Source: Glomus cerebriforme (Eukaryota; Glomeromycota; Glomeromycetes; Glomerales; Glomeraceae). Taken from it: a stretch of 55,798 bases of DNA. The notes beneath the pieces were generated by a model. It was not told the origin of the DNA and did not search any database. It saw only the letters and a list, made by a program, of their open reading frames with translations. Both the position numbers and the translations under genes were made by a program. The stretch spans positions 1 through 55,798 of the forward strand of contig QKYT01000488.1 in NCBI GenBank assembly GCA_003550305.1, read 5' to 3'. Each line of letters begins with the position of its first letter. The first letter of the stretch is position 1. Shown piece after piece: positions 34,329 through 47,771 of this stretch.

Positions 34329-37300
34329 TTAAAATTCCCAAGTTAAATTCCAAGATTGATTTAAATTTAAATCTAAATTAGATAAAATTAATTTTTTAAA
34401 ATTATTATTAATAATCCATTTATGATGATGATGAAATATTTCATTATCATTTAATAAAATTTTTTTAATAATAGGTTGATTTTTTAAAATTCCCATAATA
34501 ATAATTTTATCTAATTTAGTAATAAGATTATAATTATTTTCACATTCATTATATAAATCATTATTATTAATATTTGTATCTTTTTCTTTTCCTTTTTCAA
34601 ATCCTTTCTTATAAAGATCAAGATCACATTGTGATGTTAAAGTATTATTATTAACCATAAAAGTTAAATAAGTAAAATTTTTTCCAACATCAATACTTTC
34701 ACCATCATCTAAATAAAGAGTTCCTTTAGCATACTCATTTTCATCTAACGCGATCATTAAATAATAATTATTTCTTTTAGTAGCTGCAGTTGTTAATTCA
34801 GGATATTGCATAGGTAAAATAAAACCACCTCTAATGAATATAGGTAAAACTTCTAAAGGAGCGTATAAATCAACAAATTTTCCATTTAAATTAGTAATAT
34901 TAAAACTTAATTTTTCTTCATAAAAATCATACCATAATCCTGGTGGAATTAAAGCTTTAATATTATTAGTTTTTTTATATAAAACTGGTGATAATAATAA
35001 TCCTGAACCTATCATAAATTGTTTATCAATTATATAAGTATGTTTTGATGATGGAAATTCAAAAAATAATGGTCTCCATACTGTTAAACCTTTTAAATTT
35101 GATTCATAAAATAATGTATAATAATATGATAATAATGAATATCTTATTTTTAAAAATTTTCTTGATATTTTAGCTACTGAAGGCCATAAATATGGTTCTT
35201 GACTAGGTTCAAGTAATCCATTATGATTTCTCATAAATGGATAAAATGATCCAAGTTGCATCCATCTCAAACATAATTCTTCAGTTGTCCTTCCAACAAA
35301 TCCACATATATCTGCACCAACTAATGGTATCCCAAATAGCTAATCAAATGGAAAGAAAAATTTAAAGTAATTAATTTTATGATTAAGAATCCTAAATTTT
35401 ATAAAAATTACAAACCTGAAAGTTTAAAAGGCCAGGAATAGAAAAGTAAAGGTGATCCCACTAAAAAAAAAAAAAAAAGAAAATGAAAAAAAAAAGTTAA
35501 TAATTAGATGGTAATTCAACGTAAGTAAAAAAAAACGCGAAAAATCAATACCCACATTTGACCAATTGTCACCGGTCCAATGTCCAGCATATTTCCCAGT
35601 ACCAGCAAAGCTAGATCTAGTGATAATGAATGGTCTCTTTCCTTTCCTAATTCTTTTTGATAATATATTATATGTTATCATACTTTCCATGTGACCATAT
35701 AAATTATGAACATCATATTCAAGGAATCCATTACTATGAACGGCATCCATTGATAATGTTTTTTCATCTAAAGGTAACCTTACACCCCCATTATTAATCT
35801 TATATGGAGGATTATTTAGATCATGATGTCGAGTATTGATGGTGATATTTTGATCATTTATATTCTGTTGAATAACATTTGCTTTTTCGTCAATTACACA
35901 TTCCCCTCGACACCAACTAGAAACCTCATTCATATCTATCCAAATTCCATCGACTGCAACATTCTTTAACCATTTTTCATATAAATCTCCCCAATAATAA
36001 ATAATATTCTCATTAAACCAATCAGGAAACACTGTTAATCCTGGCCAAACGCGTCCCACAATATTTTCTCCTTTTGAATTCTTGATGAAAACATTTTTAT
36101 TGATACCATCTTCATAAGGATAATATCCTGCCTCAATTTTAATACCAGGATCAACAATAACAACGTAATGTTGTTCATTCTCATGTAACTTCTTAACAAA
36201 GTTTCCTATTTCATGACGCGAAAAGTTCTCGGAATCCCATGTAAAATCCTTGAAATCTTGCATATAATCTATATCCGTCCAAATTGTTTCTAATGGAATA
36301 TTCTGTGATTTAAACTCCGATACCACCTTTTCTAATGCTTTCACATTATTATACCCCCATCTACATTGATGATATCCGAGAGCCCAATACGGTGGTAATG
36401 AAGGTCTTCCAACAACCTAAAAAAGAAAAAAATTTTGAGATTAAAATTTAATATTAATAATAAATATTTTTCTTAATTTTATTACTAAACCTTCGTATAC
36501 TGAGCAATAACGTCTGAAGGTGTTGGTCCAAGAAATATATAAAAATCAAAAATTCCTCCTATAACTTTTTTACAGCAAAAAAAAAAAAAAAATTTAATAT
36601 TGAAATTTAATATTAATAATAAATATTTTTCAATAGTAAATAAATGAATGCTCATTTTTTACCTTTCCAATTCAATTTAGCAACATTTCCCGGAGTGATG
36701 GTCACATCCATTCCATTTGAATTTCTCAAAAACACGCCATGAGCAGTACCGTTTCTCATTTCTAAATAAAATGGTTGAGCTCCATAACCGTTTTCTGCAA
36801 CGGGAGTTGCAGCATCTCTATTCCAGATAGTTTGAAAAGTTCCACGAGGATTTCTCCGAAATGTATCTACTACTTCACCTAATCCATAAATGAATGGATC
36901 TTGTGGTAATTTAAATGAGATTTCCATATATTGATCCTCAAAAATTAATGTATTCATTCCAGGAACATCAGTATCAATGATCTTTTCTCCTGTATCAGCT
37001 CGTGCAACTGAAAAAGTAAATTGATTTTCATTATATAAAAAATTGTAAAGAATATCATCGGTTATTGATTCTAATCCTGAAACAGGAACAATTTCTTCCG
37101 GAATTTCAAATCTCCGTTCTTTCGGATCATAAATTTTTACATGCAGTCGATCCTCAGTCTCATACTTTAAAAAGTTAAAAGATAATAGAATTTAACCAAA
37201 AATATTTAATTTTATACATTTACTTTTTGTATCGATTAACTTACCTCAACCAATAATTTCAAATGTTTTGAATCATGCCCATAAAGTCCACATCCAATTC

Positions 37301-37796
37301 CATTCAATTCAAGATCCGCAATAAGAACGCGATCATTATTACGTTTTTTAGTATTAACCACTTTATAACCTTTACAAGGCTGAGTCTTATAATAACAATA
37401 ATTTCCACCTATAACATCTGTAGGATTCCAACAACAATTTAACTTGTTAACGCATTCATCCTTCTGAATTCCCAAATATCCACAATCAACTCTTGTAGCA
37501 GGGTCAATATTACAAGAGTATGAATCTCCTCTCTTATAAAAACACCATTTATCTTCTGGATTTTCTGATGGACGCCAACAGCAAAATCTTGCTTCACATT
37601 GTTCTTTCGTTATGCCAAAATAACCACAATCATATTTAACATCACTTATTGAACAAATATCTATTGAATCATTTATTAAATTATCGTTTTTTAGTGTTAA
37701 TAGAGGATTTTTTTCATGATTCCATGGTATCCATATCCATGGTAATAACAAGAAAGCTGAAAAAACATTTAATGCTATGAAAAGTACAAATATCAT
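34329..37796 (-). CDS. GH31 alpha-glucosidase with two trefoil (P-type) domains
   Basis: Six exons (37796-37245, 37164-36663, 36564-36491, 36416-35556, 35460-35416, 35339-34329) give 1014 residues. An N-terminal hydrophobic helix (about 2-25, signal anchor or uncleaved signal) is followed by two trefoil domains (about 53-90 and 103-140). Each has the DCGY-GI-K--C and CCW patterns. The GH31 N-domain and barrel follow: DPFIYGLGEVVDTFRRN, IWTDIDYM, the nucleophile in WIDMNE (D537), RSSFAGTG, and the acid/base in HWTGDNWSN (D659). The C-terminal beta domains include LPIFIRGGFILP. Trefoil plus GH31 is the layout of lysosomal acid alpha-glucosidase and maltase-glucoamylase. It should release glucose from alpha-1,4 (and 1,6) glucans such as glycogen, in the secretory pathway, vacuole or wall. 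The fourth intron starts GTGGGT, chosen because it alone keeps the frame. Confidence 0.9.
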
Positions 37797-40700
37797 GGTT
37801 TTTTTAACAAAGGAGAAACTGCTTTTTCATGGACACTGATTTTATATAATGGCTGAATTCGATATTTGCTCGTTTTTGTTTTCCTTCTTTTATACTTTAT
37901 TGGGTTAAAAAACCCTTATTTGTTAACAATAGTTTGAACCGATTTGGTTAGGATCGAGATTTTCCCATGTACAGCATATTTAATTTTCTTGATAATCTCA
38001 ATTTTTTTTTTCTCAAACGAAAACTGAAGTCTAGCCTCATATGTATTTATTCGAGATAAATAAACATCAAATTAATCACAAGATCAAAATAAATTTCTCG
38101 TTACATATTCTGTTTAAAAAAAGCAAGCGTGTTATATATTAGCGAAACTTTGTCAATAATTAAGAGTGCTATTTAAAAAAGAATTATTTGATTTTTAATA
38201 AGATTGAAATCTGAATGGGAGTAGATATGAGGCAAAGATATCAATCTTGAGAGAGACAATTTATTCAAAAAACTTGATTATAGAAAAGACTATTGGACAT
38301 ACAGTATATTTCTCTTGCTATCTGAAAATTCAACCCACATCGAACTTTATTTTTTAACCATGTGCACCACTTTAAAGTAATATTGCAATTTCCAATTAAA
38401 ATTTATCATGTGATCGTGAATTTATCAGACATTCAGACGATCGATTTCCAAGCCACTAAAATTTCAGTGTAAAAAAGATTTTAGATCTGTGGCATTAAAA
38501 ATCTTCATTTAATTACTTTCTCTCAAAATTTCTTACATGAATAGGCCAAGAGTGAAGTTTCTGGAAAAGTTGAGAAAATAGTTCTCCAAGTCGGTTTCAT
38601 TTAGCCCAGGTTGATAGAAATTACGCTGATTTTAATTTCATCCAGTATGACTTGTAAGAATTGTAATTTCCTCCTTGCAATAGGCTCAAAAGAAATAAAC
38701 AAGTTCCTTGAATATAAAGCACCTTGCGGGTACAAGTATTAACACCATGATTACGGCAATGTAACATGTCTAACACCGAGCACACCAGACTCGTTTTATT
38801 TTTGAGCATTTACTTTAATATTCAACAATGGTGGTGGTATTCTAGCTCTTAACCGCCCATTAATAGTACTTGTAAGGGAAATATTCCTTCAGGTAATTTG
38901 TTCTTTTGTTTTAATCATTTTTAACGTTCATATCCTTTTATCCTTTTTTTTTAAGTACATCCTAATAATTTCCCCAGACCTTGCAATATCTTTATGTCCC
39001 AAAATCTATTATTTCTCATCTGGTCCTCCTCCTCCTAGTGACATAAATGTATCTTGAATTTAATACATTTGAATCTTGAATAATATATCTGTCTAGGGCC
39101 AAGATAGTGATTGAACTGGATAGTCATCAATCTACTAGATCCTGGAAAGATAAGTGCGAATTACAGATATAAGTTTATGTATGCTATGATTTAGGTATCA
39201 AACTTCATAGAACAAAGAATATAAGGGATTCGGAATTCCAAAGGGCAAAAGTATAGATCAATAACAGCAAGGTTCTATACTTATTTTCTTTAATCAAATC
39301 CTTTTCCAATATGTATTCTGGTGAGATTACTCATATCCATCATAATATACCAATCCTCAGGCCTTCGGTTATAGAGATTTTTATATTCTACCAACAATTA
39401 CATCTCCTTACTGGATGCTTTATTCAATTTCTACTAAATTTACTATTAATACTATTATTACTTTTATTTAACTTCAGCAAAAGGTCTTAATATTATCAGA
39501 ACAATTGGTTTAATCTAGATATAAAATATGTAATTATTGCTGTATTATATTCTCAAAAGTATTATTTTATAATTTTATCTTATATAATTTTTTAAAATTT
39601 TAAATATTTTATTATAATAATATAATAAATCTTTACCTATATTAGGCTTGTAATAATGCAATATAATACATTAATTACTTTTTGATAATATTATTTTATA
39701 ACTATTTAAATAATAAAGTACTGATGATAATAATTAAATCTATTTATTTTTTCAAATTTTTAATTAATATTTAAATATATATATAATATACAGAAAATTT
39801 ATTATTTATAAATATATAAAATTTTATATTTTTTTTAGCTTTTTTTTTTAAGATAAGAAAATTTATAAGATTTTTAAAAACTATAGAATTTTTTATTTTG
39901 CTTAAATCTTAAATCTAATTATATTATTATGTAAGTTTTACAGTAGAAATTGTTATATAAATTAAAAAAGATAAAGATCACATGCAATACTGCTCCAAGG
40001 CTGTACTTGAAATATATTTAAAAAATATCATATTCGGTATTCTATATCTGATATATTTTATTAATATTATCAAAAATGGTAAGTTGTAAAAGAATCGACA
40101 TTAGCTAATCGACTGATGTTATTTATATGTAATGTCGTGGTATTAAATTATATCACGAGAATGTATAATAAACAATTAACGTCATATGAATGAATAAATA
40201 AAACAAATCCCTTTTCTAAATATTTAAGCCTTAATTTTTTGTAAGCAAGTCATTTATAAGCCAACAAATCCGTTCCGTTCTTCCGAATTAAAACGGGAGT
40301 TCCTTTATAGACATTCAAACAAATGATAGAACAGATAATCAGAATTCTATGTATACAAAATAGTAAATATTAGTAATATCTTCGAAAATCTTGGGCGTAT
40401 TCTACGCGCATTTTGTCTTGTAATTTTGTAATTTTAAATTTGCAATCGGCCATCTGCGGTTGGTTCTTTATTAACAATTAGAGAAACAGCTAAACTTAAA
40501 AAGAATCTAAATTAGTTTCAGGAAAGGTTTAATTCCGCCCACATATGATTATATTATTTATAAAATTTTGTCGATCTATAGTCACACTGCACATACCTTT
40601 TTTTATTAAATTTATTGTGCTTAAATTTAAACCAATAAAAAAAGAAAAAATACCAGTATACTATATATAGTAGAAGAGATGTTAAATGCAAATGCGGTAC

Positions 40701-41166
40701 ATTGCTTAGCGATTGTTATTATAAAATATCTAACTCAGCACCAATATAACCAATATATTAATGATCAACAATATATTATAATTATTAAAAATGATGAAAC
40801 TCGTCGTTTTTAAAAATGATGCTAGTCTTTATAATGTGAATACAATGTGAAAAAAAAAAAGTTTACCTTTGACTATCATTTTTATATATATATATCTTAG
40901 AGTAGTATTATTGAATATTGATGTAATACGAAGTATATAATATATTTTTATGCAAAAAAAGGTAAACAATGTCTTGATTCCGATATTCGGAAAGTATGTG
41001 TAAAATGATGCAGTTAATCATTCATCATTCAAAGCCGATCTCAATTTGTTATATAAATATCACAAAATTTCTATCAACGTCCTTTCTTATCTTTCACCAA
41101 CTTTTTTTTTTCTGTATTTTTTTTTTTTTAAAATTATTATTTTTCTTTTCCTTTATAAATAGCATA
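37797..41166. other. Long intergenic region, no gene seen
   Basis: The 3.4-kb region separates the divergent glucosidase and BTB-TLDc genes. Base composition is mixed (moderate at 38.0-39.3 kb, very AT-rich at 39.5-40.0 kb). A 62-codon minus-strand frame at 38621-38809 has no recognisable features. T tracts at 41100-41150 just before the BTB-TLDc start suggest a 5' UTR intron ending at the AG in TAGCATAATG. Confidence 0.45.
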
Positions 41167-42714
41167 ATGTCGGAATTTTACCAAAGCCTTTCAAAAGATT
41201 TTAGCGTATTACTTGATCATTCGGATGATTATAATGTTATTATTAGAGTCGGAGAAGAAAAAAACGAAAAATCATTTCAAGCTCATTCGGTTATTCTTAG
41301 AGCAAGATCACCATACTTTAGAACAGCATTATCAAATGACTGGGCTAGAAAAGAAGGCAACTCCACAGTATTCTCCAAACCAAATGTTTCTCCTGTTGTA
41401 TTCGAACTTATTCTCAAGTAAGTGTATTTGAAGATGTAAAGCGTAAAAATTCGTTTATTTATGATTTCACCGTGAATGAAATTAACCGTTTTTTTTTACA
41501 ACACTTTTTCTCTTTTGAAAATTAGGTACATATATTCTGGAGCTATAGATTTAAATAATCAAGACCCGTCACATATTCTTGAATTACTTATTGCATCAGA
41601 TGAGTTATTATTGCAAGAATTATTTAATTATGTACAAGATTATTTATTACAAAACAAATCAGAATGGATTAAAAAGAACGTAGTTAGAGTTCATCGTACG
41701 ATAAATCCACATGAGGGATGTAAAAAATTACAAGATTTTTGTTTAGAAACAATTTGTAAAAATCCTTTATTGGTATTTAAATCAGAAGATTTTTCAACCT
41801 TTGAAGAATCATTATTATTACCATTATTATCTCGAGATGATTTACAAACAGAAGAAATTGAAATTTGGGATCATCTAATTCAATGGGGTATTTCTCAAAT
41901 GAATATTTCATCATCTAACGAGTTTGATGATTCTTCTCTTGTCCCCCCTGAAAATATTTCTAAATGGGAGGAAAATGATTTTAAAGAATTACAAAGGATT
42001 TTAAAAAATTGTATACCTTTAATAAGATTTTTTGAAATTTCTTCAAGTGACTTTTATGATAAAGTTTGGCCTTATAATTCAATTTTACCAGAAGATTTAA
42101 AAGAAGATATTATTAAATTTCATTTAAAACCAAATTATAGGACGACTAACCCATTACATAAACCAAGATTAATTCCATTTGATTCAACATTGATAAAACA
42201 AGAACATATAGCAAGATTATGTGATTGGATAGATAGAAAAGATGGTAAACCATATAAATTTGAAGAAATTCCATATAAATTCAAATTATTAGTTAGAGGT
42301 AGCAAAGATGGTTTTGAATCCGAAACTTTTCATGAAAAATGTGATCATAAAGGTCCAACTATTGTTGTAATGCAAATAGCTTATTCAGGTGAATTGGTTG
42401 GTGGTTATAATCCTATTGAATGGACTACTGGAGATTCTCGTATCACAACTCAAAATAGTTTTCTATTTAGTTTTCCTAAACAAGGTAATATCGCAGATGC
42501 TAAATTATCAAGAGTAAGCAGACCGGGTTATGCTATACGTGTAAAAGATAAATCTCATGGTCCTTGTTTTGGTGATAAAGATTTATGGATGAAACATAAT
42601 TTTAATGCTTATGATAGTTGTTCTTCTGATAAAGATGATTATCAAGAAAGAGTGACTACTTTATCCAAATTTTGGGTATTAGAATATGAAGTATTTCAAG
42701 TAGTTAAAAAGTGA
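41167..42714 (+). CDS. BTB-BACK-TLDc protein
   Basis: Exons 41167-41417 and 41526-42714 give 479 residues. The BTB domain (about 5-125) includes DYNVIIRVGE, FQAHSVILRARSPYFRTALS and VFELILKYIYSGAI. The BACK-like helices (about 130-230) include ELLLQELFNYVQDYLL and LEIWDHLIQWGI-type segments. A TLDc domain follows (about 285-478): FKLLVRGSKDGF, FHEKCDHKGPTIVVMQIA, GELVGGYNPIEW, and GPCFGDKDLWM at the end. TLDc proteins are linked to oxidative-stress resistance and V-ATPase binding, and BTB-BACK to Cul3 ligases. This three-domain fusion is greatly expanded in arbuscular mycorrhizal fungi. The intron splits the BTB Lys-Tyr codon pair (phase 2). The ATG at 41167 is preferred over an upstream in-frame ATG because the intervening translation is hydrophobic T-tract noise. 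Confidence 0.9.
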
Positions 42715-42715
42715 A

Positions 42716-42768
42716 AAGGGGGTAAAAAGGAGGAAGGGATAACTAAAATAGGGGGTAACGGGGGGGAA
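42716..42768 (+). other. G-rich tract right after the BTB-TLDc stop codon
   Basis: Runs of 5, 3, 5 and 7 G separated by AT-rich loops (about 13, 12 and 4 nt) start 3 nt after the TGA. G runs of this kind are rare in this window. As 3' UTR RNA it could fold into a G-quadruplex. Confidence 0.45.
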
Positions 42769-43221
42769 CGACTCCTTGATTTTATTTGTAATTATTCTAA
42801 ACAAACCATAAATGATAAATGAACAATCTCAACAATTCTTATTTTTTTTTGCATATATACATACATTGATACATATATATTTTATTAATAATTTATTTGC
42901 ATTTTAATAAACGGTTTTTCGCAATTTATTTTTTTGAGCTATAAACAATCCAATGAATTATTAATAATCAATTTTCAAATTCGTTTAAGCGCGATAAAGA
43001 ATAAACTGATATTAGTGATATGAACCGCGGTCGAGTACTCCGAGTCCCGATTTAAACTATTAAAAGACGCGACTACGCGTAATTTTTATTTTCGTGTAAA
43101 ATATAAATCGTTTAAATAAAAATAAATAAGTGCGTCTAATTAATTAATTATAACAAAATAAAAAAAAATTAATACAATAATATAATAATATAATAATATG
43201 CTAACCCTCCCATAAAATAAA

Positions 43222-46200
43222 TTATTGTGCCTTATATTTAGCAAATTTACGAGGCAATAATATAGAACCTCCTTTAGAAAATATAGAAGAATCATCTTTA
43301 TTATCACTCCAATATTCGTCTAATGCAGGTACATCCCCTTCTAACACCAGTCTAGAAAGATATCGTTCTCTTTCTATTGCAATTTTAACTGTTTCTGATA
43401 CATCTGGTATCGTATATGCAAATATTAATTTAATAATAAATACAAAATGCTTTTTTTTTAAAAAAAAACAAATAAATAAATTAGTTAATAATATAAATAA
43501 AAATACAATTTAATAAAAAAAATTGATTATATAATATACCTCAAAAGCAAGTACAAATCCAAGCTTAATAACCAATAATTTATTATTATCACCATCTGTA
43601 TATTTTTTAAATTGATTTTCCATCCATATTGAATGAAAAGCTATAATTATTGCATTTGTTAATACTGCTATGAATGATATTATTGTCAGAATTTTCTCCC
43701 ACATTCCTAAGTCTTCTGCTCGATGGCCAACTGGTCTTTGTAATGCTTTAATATACTATTGGAGAAGTTTTTTTTTTTTTTTTGAAAAAAAAAGGAAATT
43801 ATTATTATATTTAAAAAGGTATACAAGAACATCATTAAAGGTTTGCGTACCTTGAACGCATCAGATCTTATTTCAGTAATATTATTAATCCAAGCGAATA
43901 ATGGAGCTAATGGGAAAGCAACTCCAAATAATGCAAGAAATCCAAATTGAATTACCATTTCTTCATATTCGGTCATAATAGATTCATCAGATGCCGGTAA
44001 ATGGTCATCTTCTACCCATTGTGGAACTTCAGAATTTTTCCTACCAGAATCTGCATATTTTTTTACCAACGTATCCCAATCCGCAGATTTAGCACTATTC
44101 CATTTATTTAATAACCATCTTTAAATGAAATTTAATTACATTAGAAAGAGAAATTCAACCAATTTTAATTAGACAATAAAGAATATACGCACGGAATCAA
44201 AATTTCTTGAATTTGTCCAATCAATTGTTTACCAATAAAAATAATTGCGAGTTGAATTGTAAGTCTAGTTAAACCTTTGCTCTAATTGGGAGGAGGGAAT
44301 TTTTGTTAAGAGAGAAAAAATTAATAAACAATAATTAAACAACTTACTTGTTCAATACATTTTTCGATGCATGCTGTGTCCTAATTCATAGAGGAAAATT
44401 ATTAAATAAATCCAAAGGGGAGAATTAATAATTTAATTATAAAGCAACCTACATGACAAGAATCGCGACATGATGCGTCCTAATCAATTGAAGAAAAAAT
44501 TATTAAATAAACGGTGAGGGAGGAAATAATCTAACTTTAATGCAACTTACTCCATTCAACATAATATAAATCAATGCGGAATAAAAATTGACGAAATCAA
44601 AGAGATATGCCTTAAGAATCAATGAATCTACAATTAAAAGAAGAATTTATTAATAAATGAATTCAAAACTTGAGTAAAGTTCAATCTTATAAAGACATAC
44701 CTTCAAATTGAGTTTCAGTTTTATGATTTTCGAAATTCGTAAGAAACCTTGCTACATTTTTATATACCTAATTAAATAATAAACTTAGAAACAATTCATA
44801 TTGTTCATCGAAACATTAAAATCAAAAAAATTTACCAGGTTTAATATAATAATAGTTGCTAAATTAATTATAGCAGTAATAACTGGTGCTACATATTTAA
44901 CATTTTTAAACACCTGCAATTGCGCTGGAATTTTTATCAAAACTACTACAGTTACAATTACAATTCCAATCTAAATGATAAAAGAAATACAATATTTCAG
45001 AAACTATTTTTACAATAAATCAGCATTATCATTCTGAAGCTTACCGAAATTAAAACTATTATTATGGAGATAATAATTTTAACTAATTTTTTTTTGTATG
45101 GAAAATGAATTTCTTTTTTCAAAGTAATTAAAGATGTACGAAGCGCTAAAAAAATAAATAAAAATTAATATTATTCAATCGTGAATAAATTGATAAATTC
45201 CTAAATAGAAAAAGATTAACTTACTAGTTCCGTAGAATTCAGGTCTTGGAAGTTCATCTTTTTCATAATCCATTACATCCCAGTCGTATTGTATTGACGA
45301 ATTGAATCTTTTCCATGTTTCTAAGAAACATGTGGCCCAGATTGCCATTATGAGTGCATAAGGTGCTGTAAGTGCGTTATCCCAAATTGCTGAAAATTTT
45401 TCTGATGATTTTTCGAATTTTCCGCTAAAAATAAAAACTTGAATCTAAAATCTATTTTATATTTCAATTAAATATTTTACAACAAATGAAACTTTAATTA
45501 ATATTTCACCTTGCTGCGTAAATTAATCCATAAATTACTACAATTATGCCTGCAATACTCGCTACTGATAACCATGATGTATAAAAACCTAAAATAATAT
45601 TAGTGTGATTAATATTATTTCATAATTTCACGACTTTAAAAATACAAAGGAAAAAATATTTACCCAACCAAGCAAAATATAAAGCCATCTTTTCACCAAA
45701 ATATTCTCTTATTTTATCTATCGGTTGTCTCCTAAAACTTCCTTTAACCCATAATTCATTTAATTGAGCTCTTAAATTGTTTTTTTCAATTGAATCCTTT
45801 TTAATTTTTGCAGGACCATCATGAATTGGATAGAATTCATCATAAACACCTTCATTAAGAAGTTTCTTTATTTCTAAAGATTCTACTTTTCTTTTAACAT
45901 ATACCGCCTTTCCTTCTTGTAAAGTTATCTTTTTATTAATTTGAGCAGCTGTAATTATCACTCTATGAACCAATAAATTTCTCCTTGAAGTATTAAAGAA
46001 ATGTAATGCAATTTCTGCAATATTTTTTCCAGGTTCTGCTCCCTCATAGTTTCTTAAACAATCTTTATTGAAAAGTGATGCTTGTTTTTTAAGGTCTATT
46101 TTATACGTGAATTGGCTAAAAATTTTAGATTTAGATGATTTATAATATTGATCAAGAATCGACAAATCATCAGGTAAACTTTCTTTCTAAACTCATCAAA

Positions 46201-47002
46201 AAGAAAAGAATTAAAAAAATATTGACAAAAATGTCTTTTAAGAGGAAGGATTTTCACTTACATTTATACGAATTTTAAGTTTAATTTCTCGAGCTACTTC
46301 ACATAATATATCAAATGGAGCAATGATTTTAAGATAAGTATAAATTCCATCTGTATCGATTTCATGCTCAAGAATTAATCCAGTCCGAAGAAGTAAAATC
46401 TCAAAGTTTTCACGCTTTTTTTGTTTCCTGTTCAAATCATCGTCGTCTTTATTATCCTTATATCTTATAATAAAATCTGGTGACGAATAATTAAAAACCA
46501 CCTTTGCAAGCGCATCAGAATTGTGATATTCTTCAGGATCTATTGATTTTATGACGTAGTAACGTTAATTAAAATTTGCTGCGCCACTGATTTTCCGGAA
46601 ATTTTTTACTTACTAAATTTCAAAATAGTATCTTCAAGATTACTTTCAGGATTCTCATAAACCCAATTATTGATTTCTTTATATAAAGTTTGATCTTTTT
46701 TATTAATTAAAAGTAAGGTACGATGTTCTTCAATTTTTTCTTTAATAATTTCAAGTTTTTCTACTATATCATCATCTGCGTCTCCAAGTGAAGTCGTCGA
46801 ACGATTAGAATGTCCAAAAAAATTAAATAAGTTTTCAAATTTAGTTTTTTTTTCGGATAATTCCTTGAACGAATTGATGAAATTAATTAAATTTGGCAAA
46901 AAGGGCATTATAAAAAAATCAATATAATTCATTATTCCTTACTCCATTTTCCTCCGATATTGAAATTTCTATCTGTTCTGAATTTTCTTGTTTATGCGAC
47001 AT
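43222..47002 (-). CDS. Anoctamin/TMEM16 family membrane protein
   Basis: Sixteen exons give 876 residues (47002-46943, 46863-46614, 46539-46262, 46186-45664, 45588-45510, 45424-45225, 45145-45045, 44970-44836, 44767-44701, 44627-44551, 44479-44453, 44380-44348, 44281-44193, 44118-43851, 43755-43540, 43449-43222). The cytosolic N-terminal part (about 1-355) includes the anoctamin motif EYFGEKMALYFAWLGFYTSW at its end. About ten membrane helices follow. Hallmarks are PRPEFYGT, FDFVNFYSALIYIM, a Cys-rich loop, IQLAIIFIGKQ, EYEEMVIQFGFLALFG, FPLAPLFAWINNITEIR, RPVGHRAEDLGMWEKIL and RERYLSRLVLEG. The E-x-x-E before MVIQFG matches the calcium-binding helix of TMEM16 scramblases. The protein is a calcium-dependent lipid scramblase or ion channel, at the plasma membrane, or a cortical ER tether as in yeast Ist2. 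The first two exons are less certain. Confidence 0.88.
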
Positions 47003-47771
47003 TTTTTTAATTAAATATGTTTAGAAAAAGAAAAAAAAAATCAAACATTAAATATTTATAGATTTAATTCGTCTATCATTTAGGTTTTAAAGATATTGTG
47101 TAACAAATTTACATAATAGAGGCATACAGCAACGTGATATATCGATTGTACAATGCATAACGTCTTAATGACACAATTAATTCGTTCTAAAAAAAGTAAA
47201 AATAACTGACCACTTATCTTCATCCGAACGACCTATTACATACTTTCACAAACGTTTATTTGTTCCCGTTTGCCTCTTCTACGCCCGTCAGTCCATGCCA
47301 GTGTCACGCCTGTAATTTCATGACGGATTTACCACGTATCAAAATTACTTGTTACTCACCTCCCAAAGTCATGTATTTTGCATTCAAAAATTTATAAAGA
47401 AACGTGAAAATTCATATCCCAAAAAATCATAGAAGTCGAATTTAAAGTAATTAAGATTATGATCGACATACTTGAAATTATTGCGATTGTCAACATACAT
47501 GCTTCATAAGTCACATGATAGCTCAAAATTTAGTGTCGCAGATCCGATTATAATAAAAAAAGTTCTAAACAAGAATCATCAATATATTTATTTCTTGGAG
47601 AAAATTTACCCCAAAATCTTTTTCAAAAGATCTATTTATTAAATTAATTTTCTTTTTAAATTAAATTACATTAAAATACAAAATTACTAATAAAATTATT
47701 TCCACCCACTTTACCAATAATTGTCCTTTTTCCTTATAATTAACAAGTGAAAAAACCTTTTAGTGATAAAA
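47003..47771. other. Spacer between the S28 peptidase (3' end) and the anoctamin (5' end)
   Basis: The stretch 47200-47560 is less AT-rich and probably holds the anoctamin promoter. No coding exon or repeat was recognised. Confidence 0.4.

Noticed and set aside
38621..38809. 62-codon minus-strand frame in the long intergenic region
   Set aside because: No family features and no splice partners.
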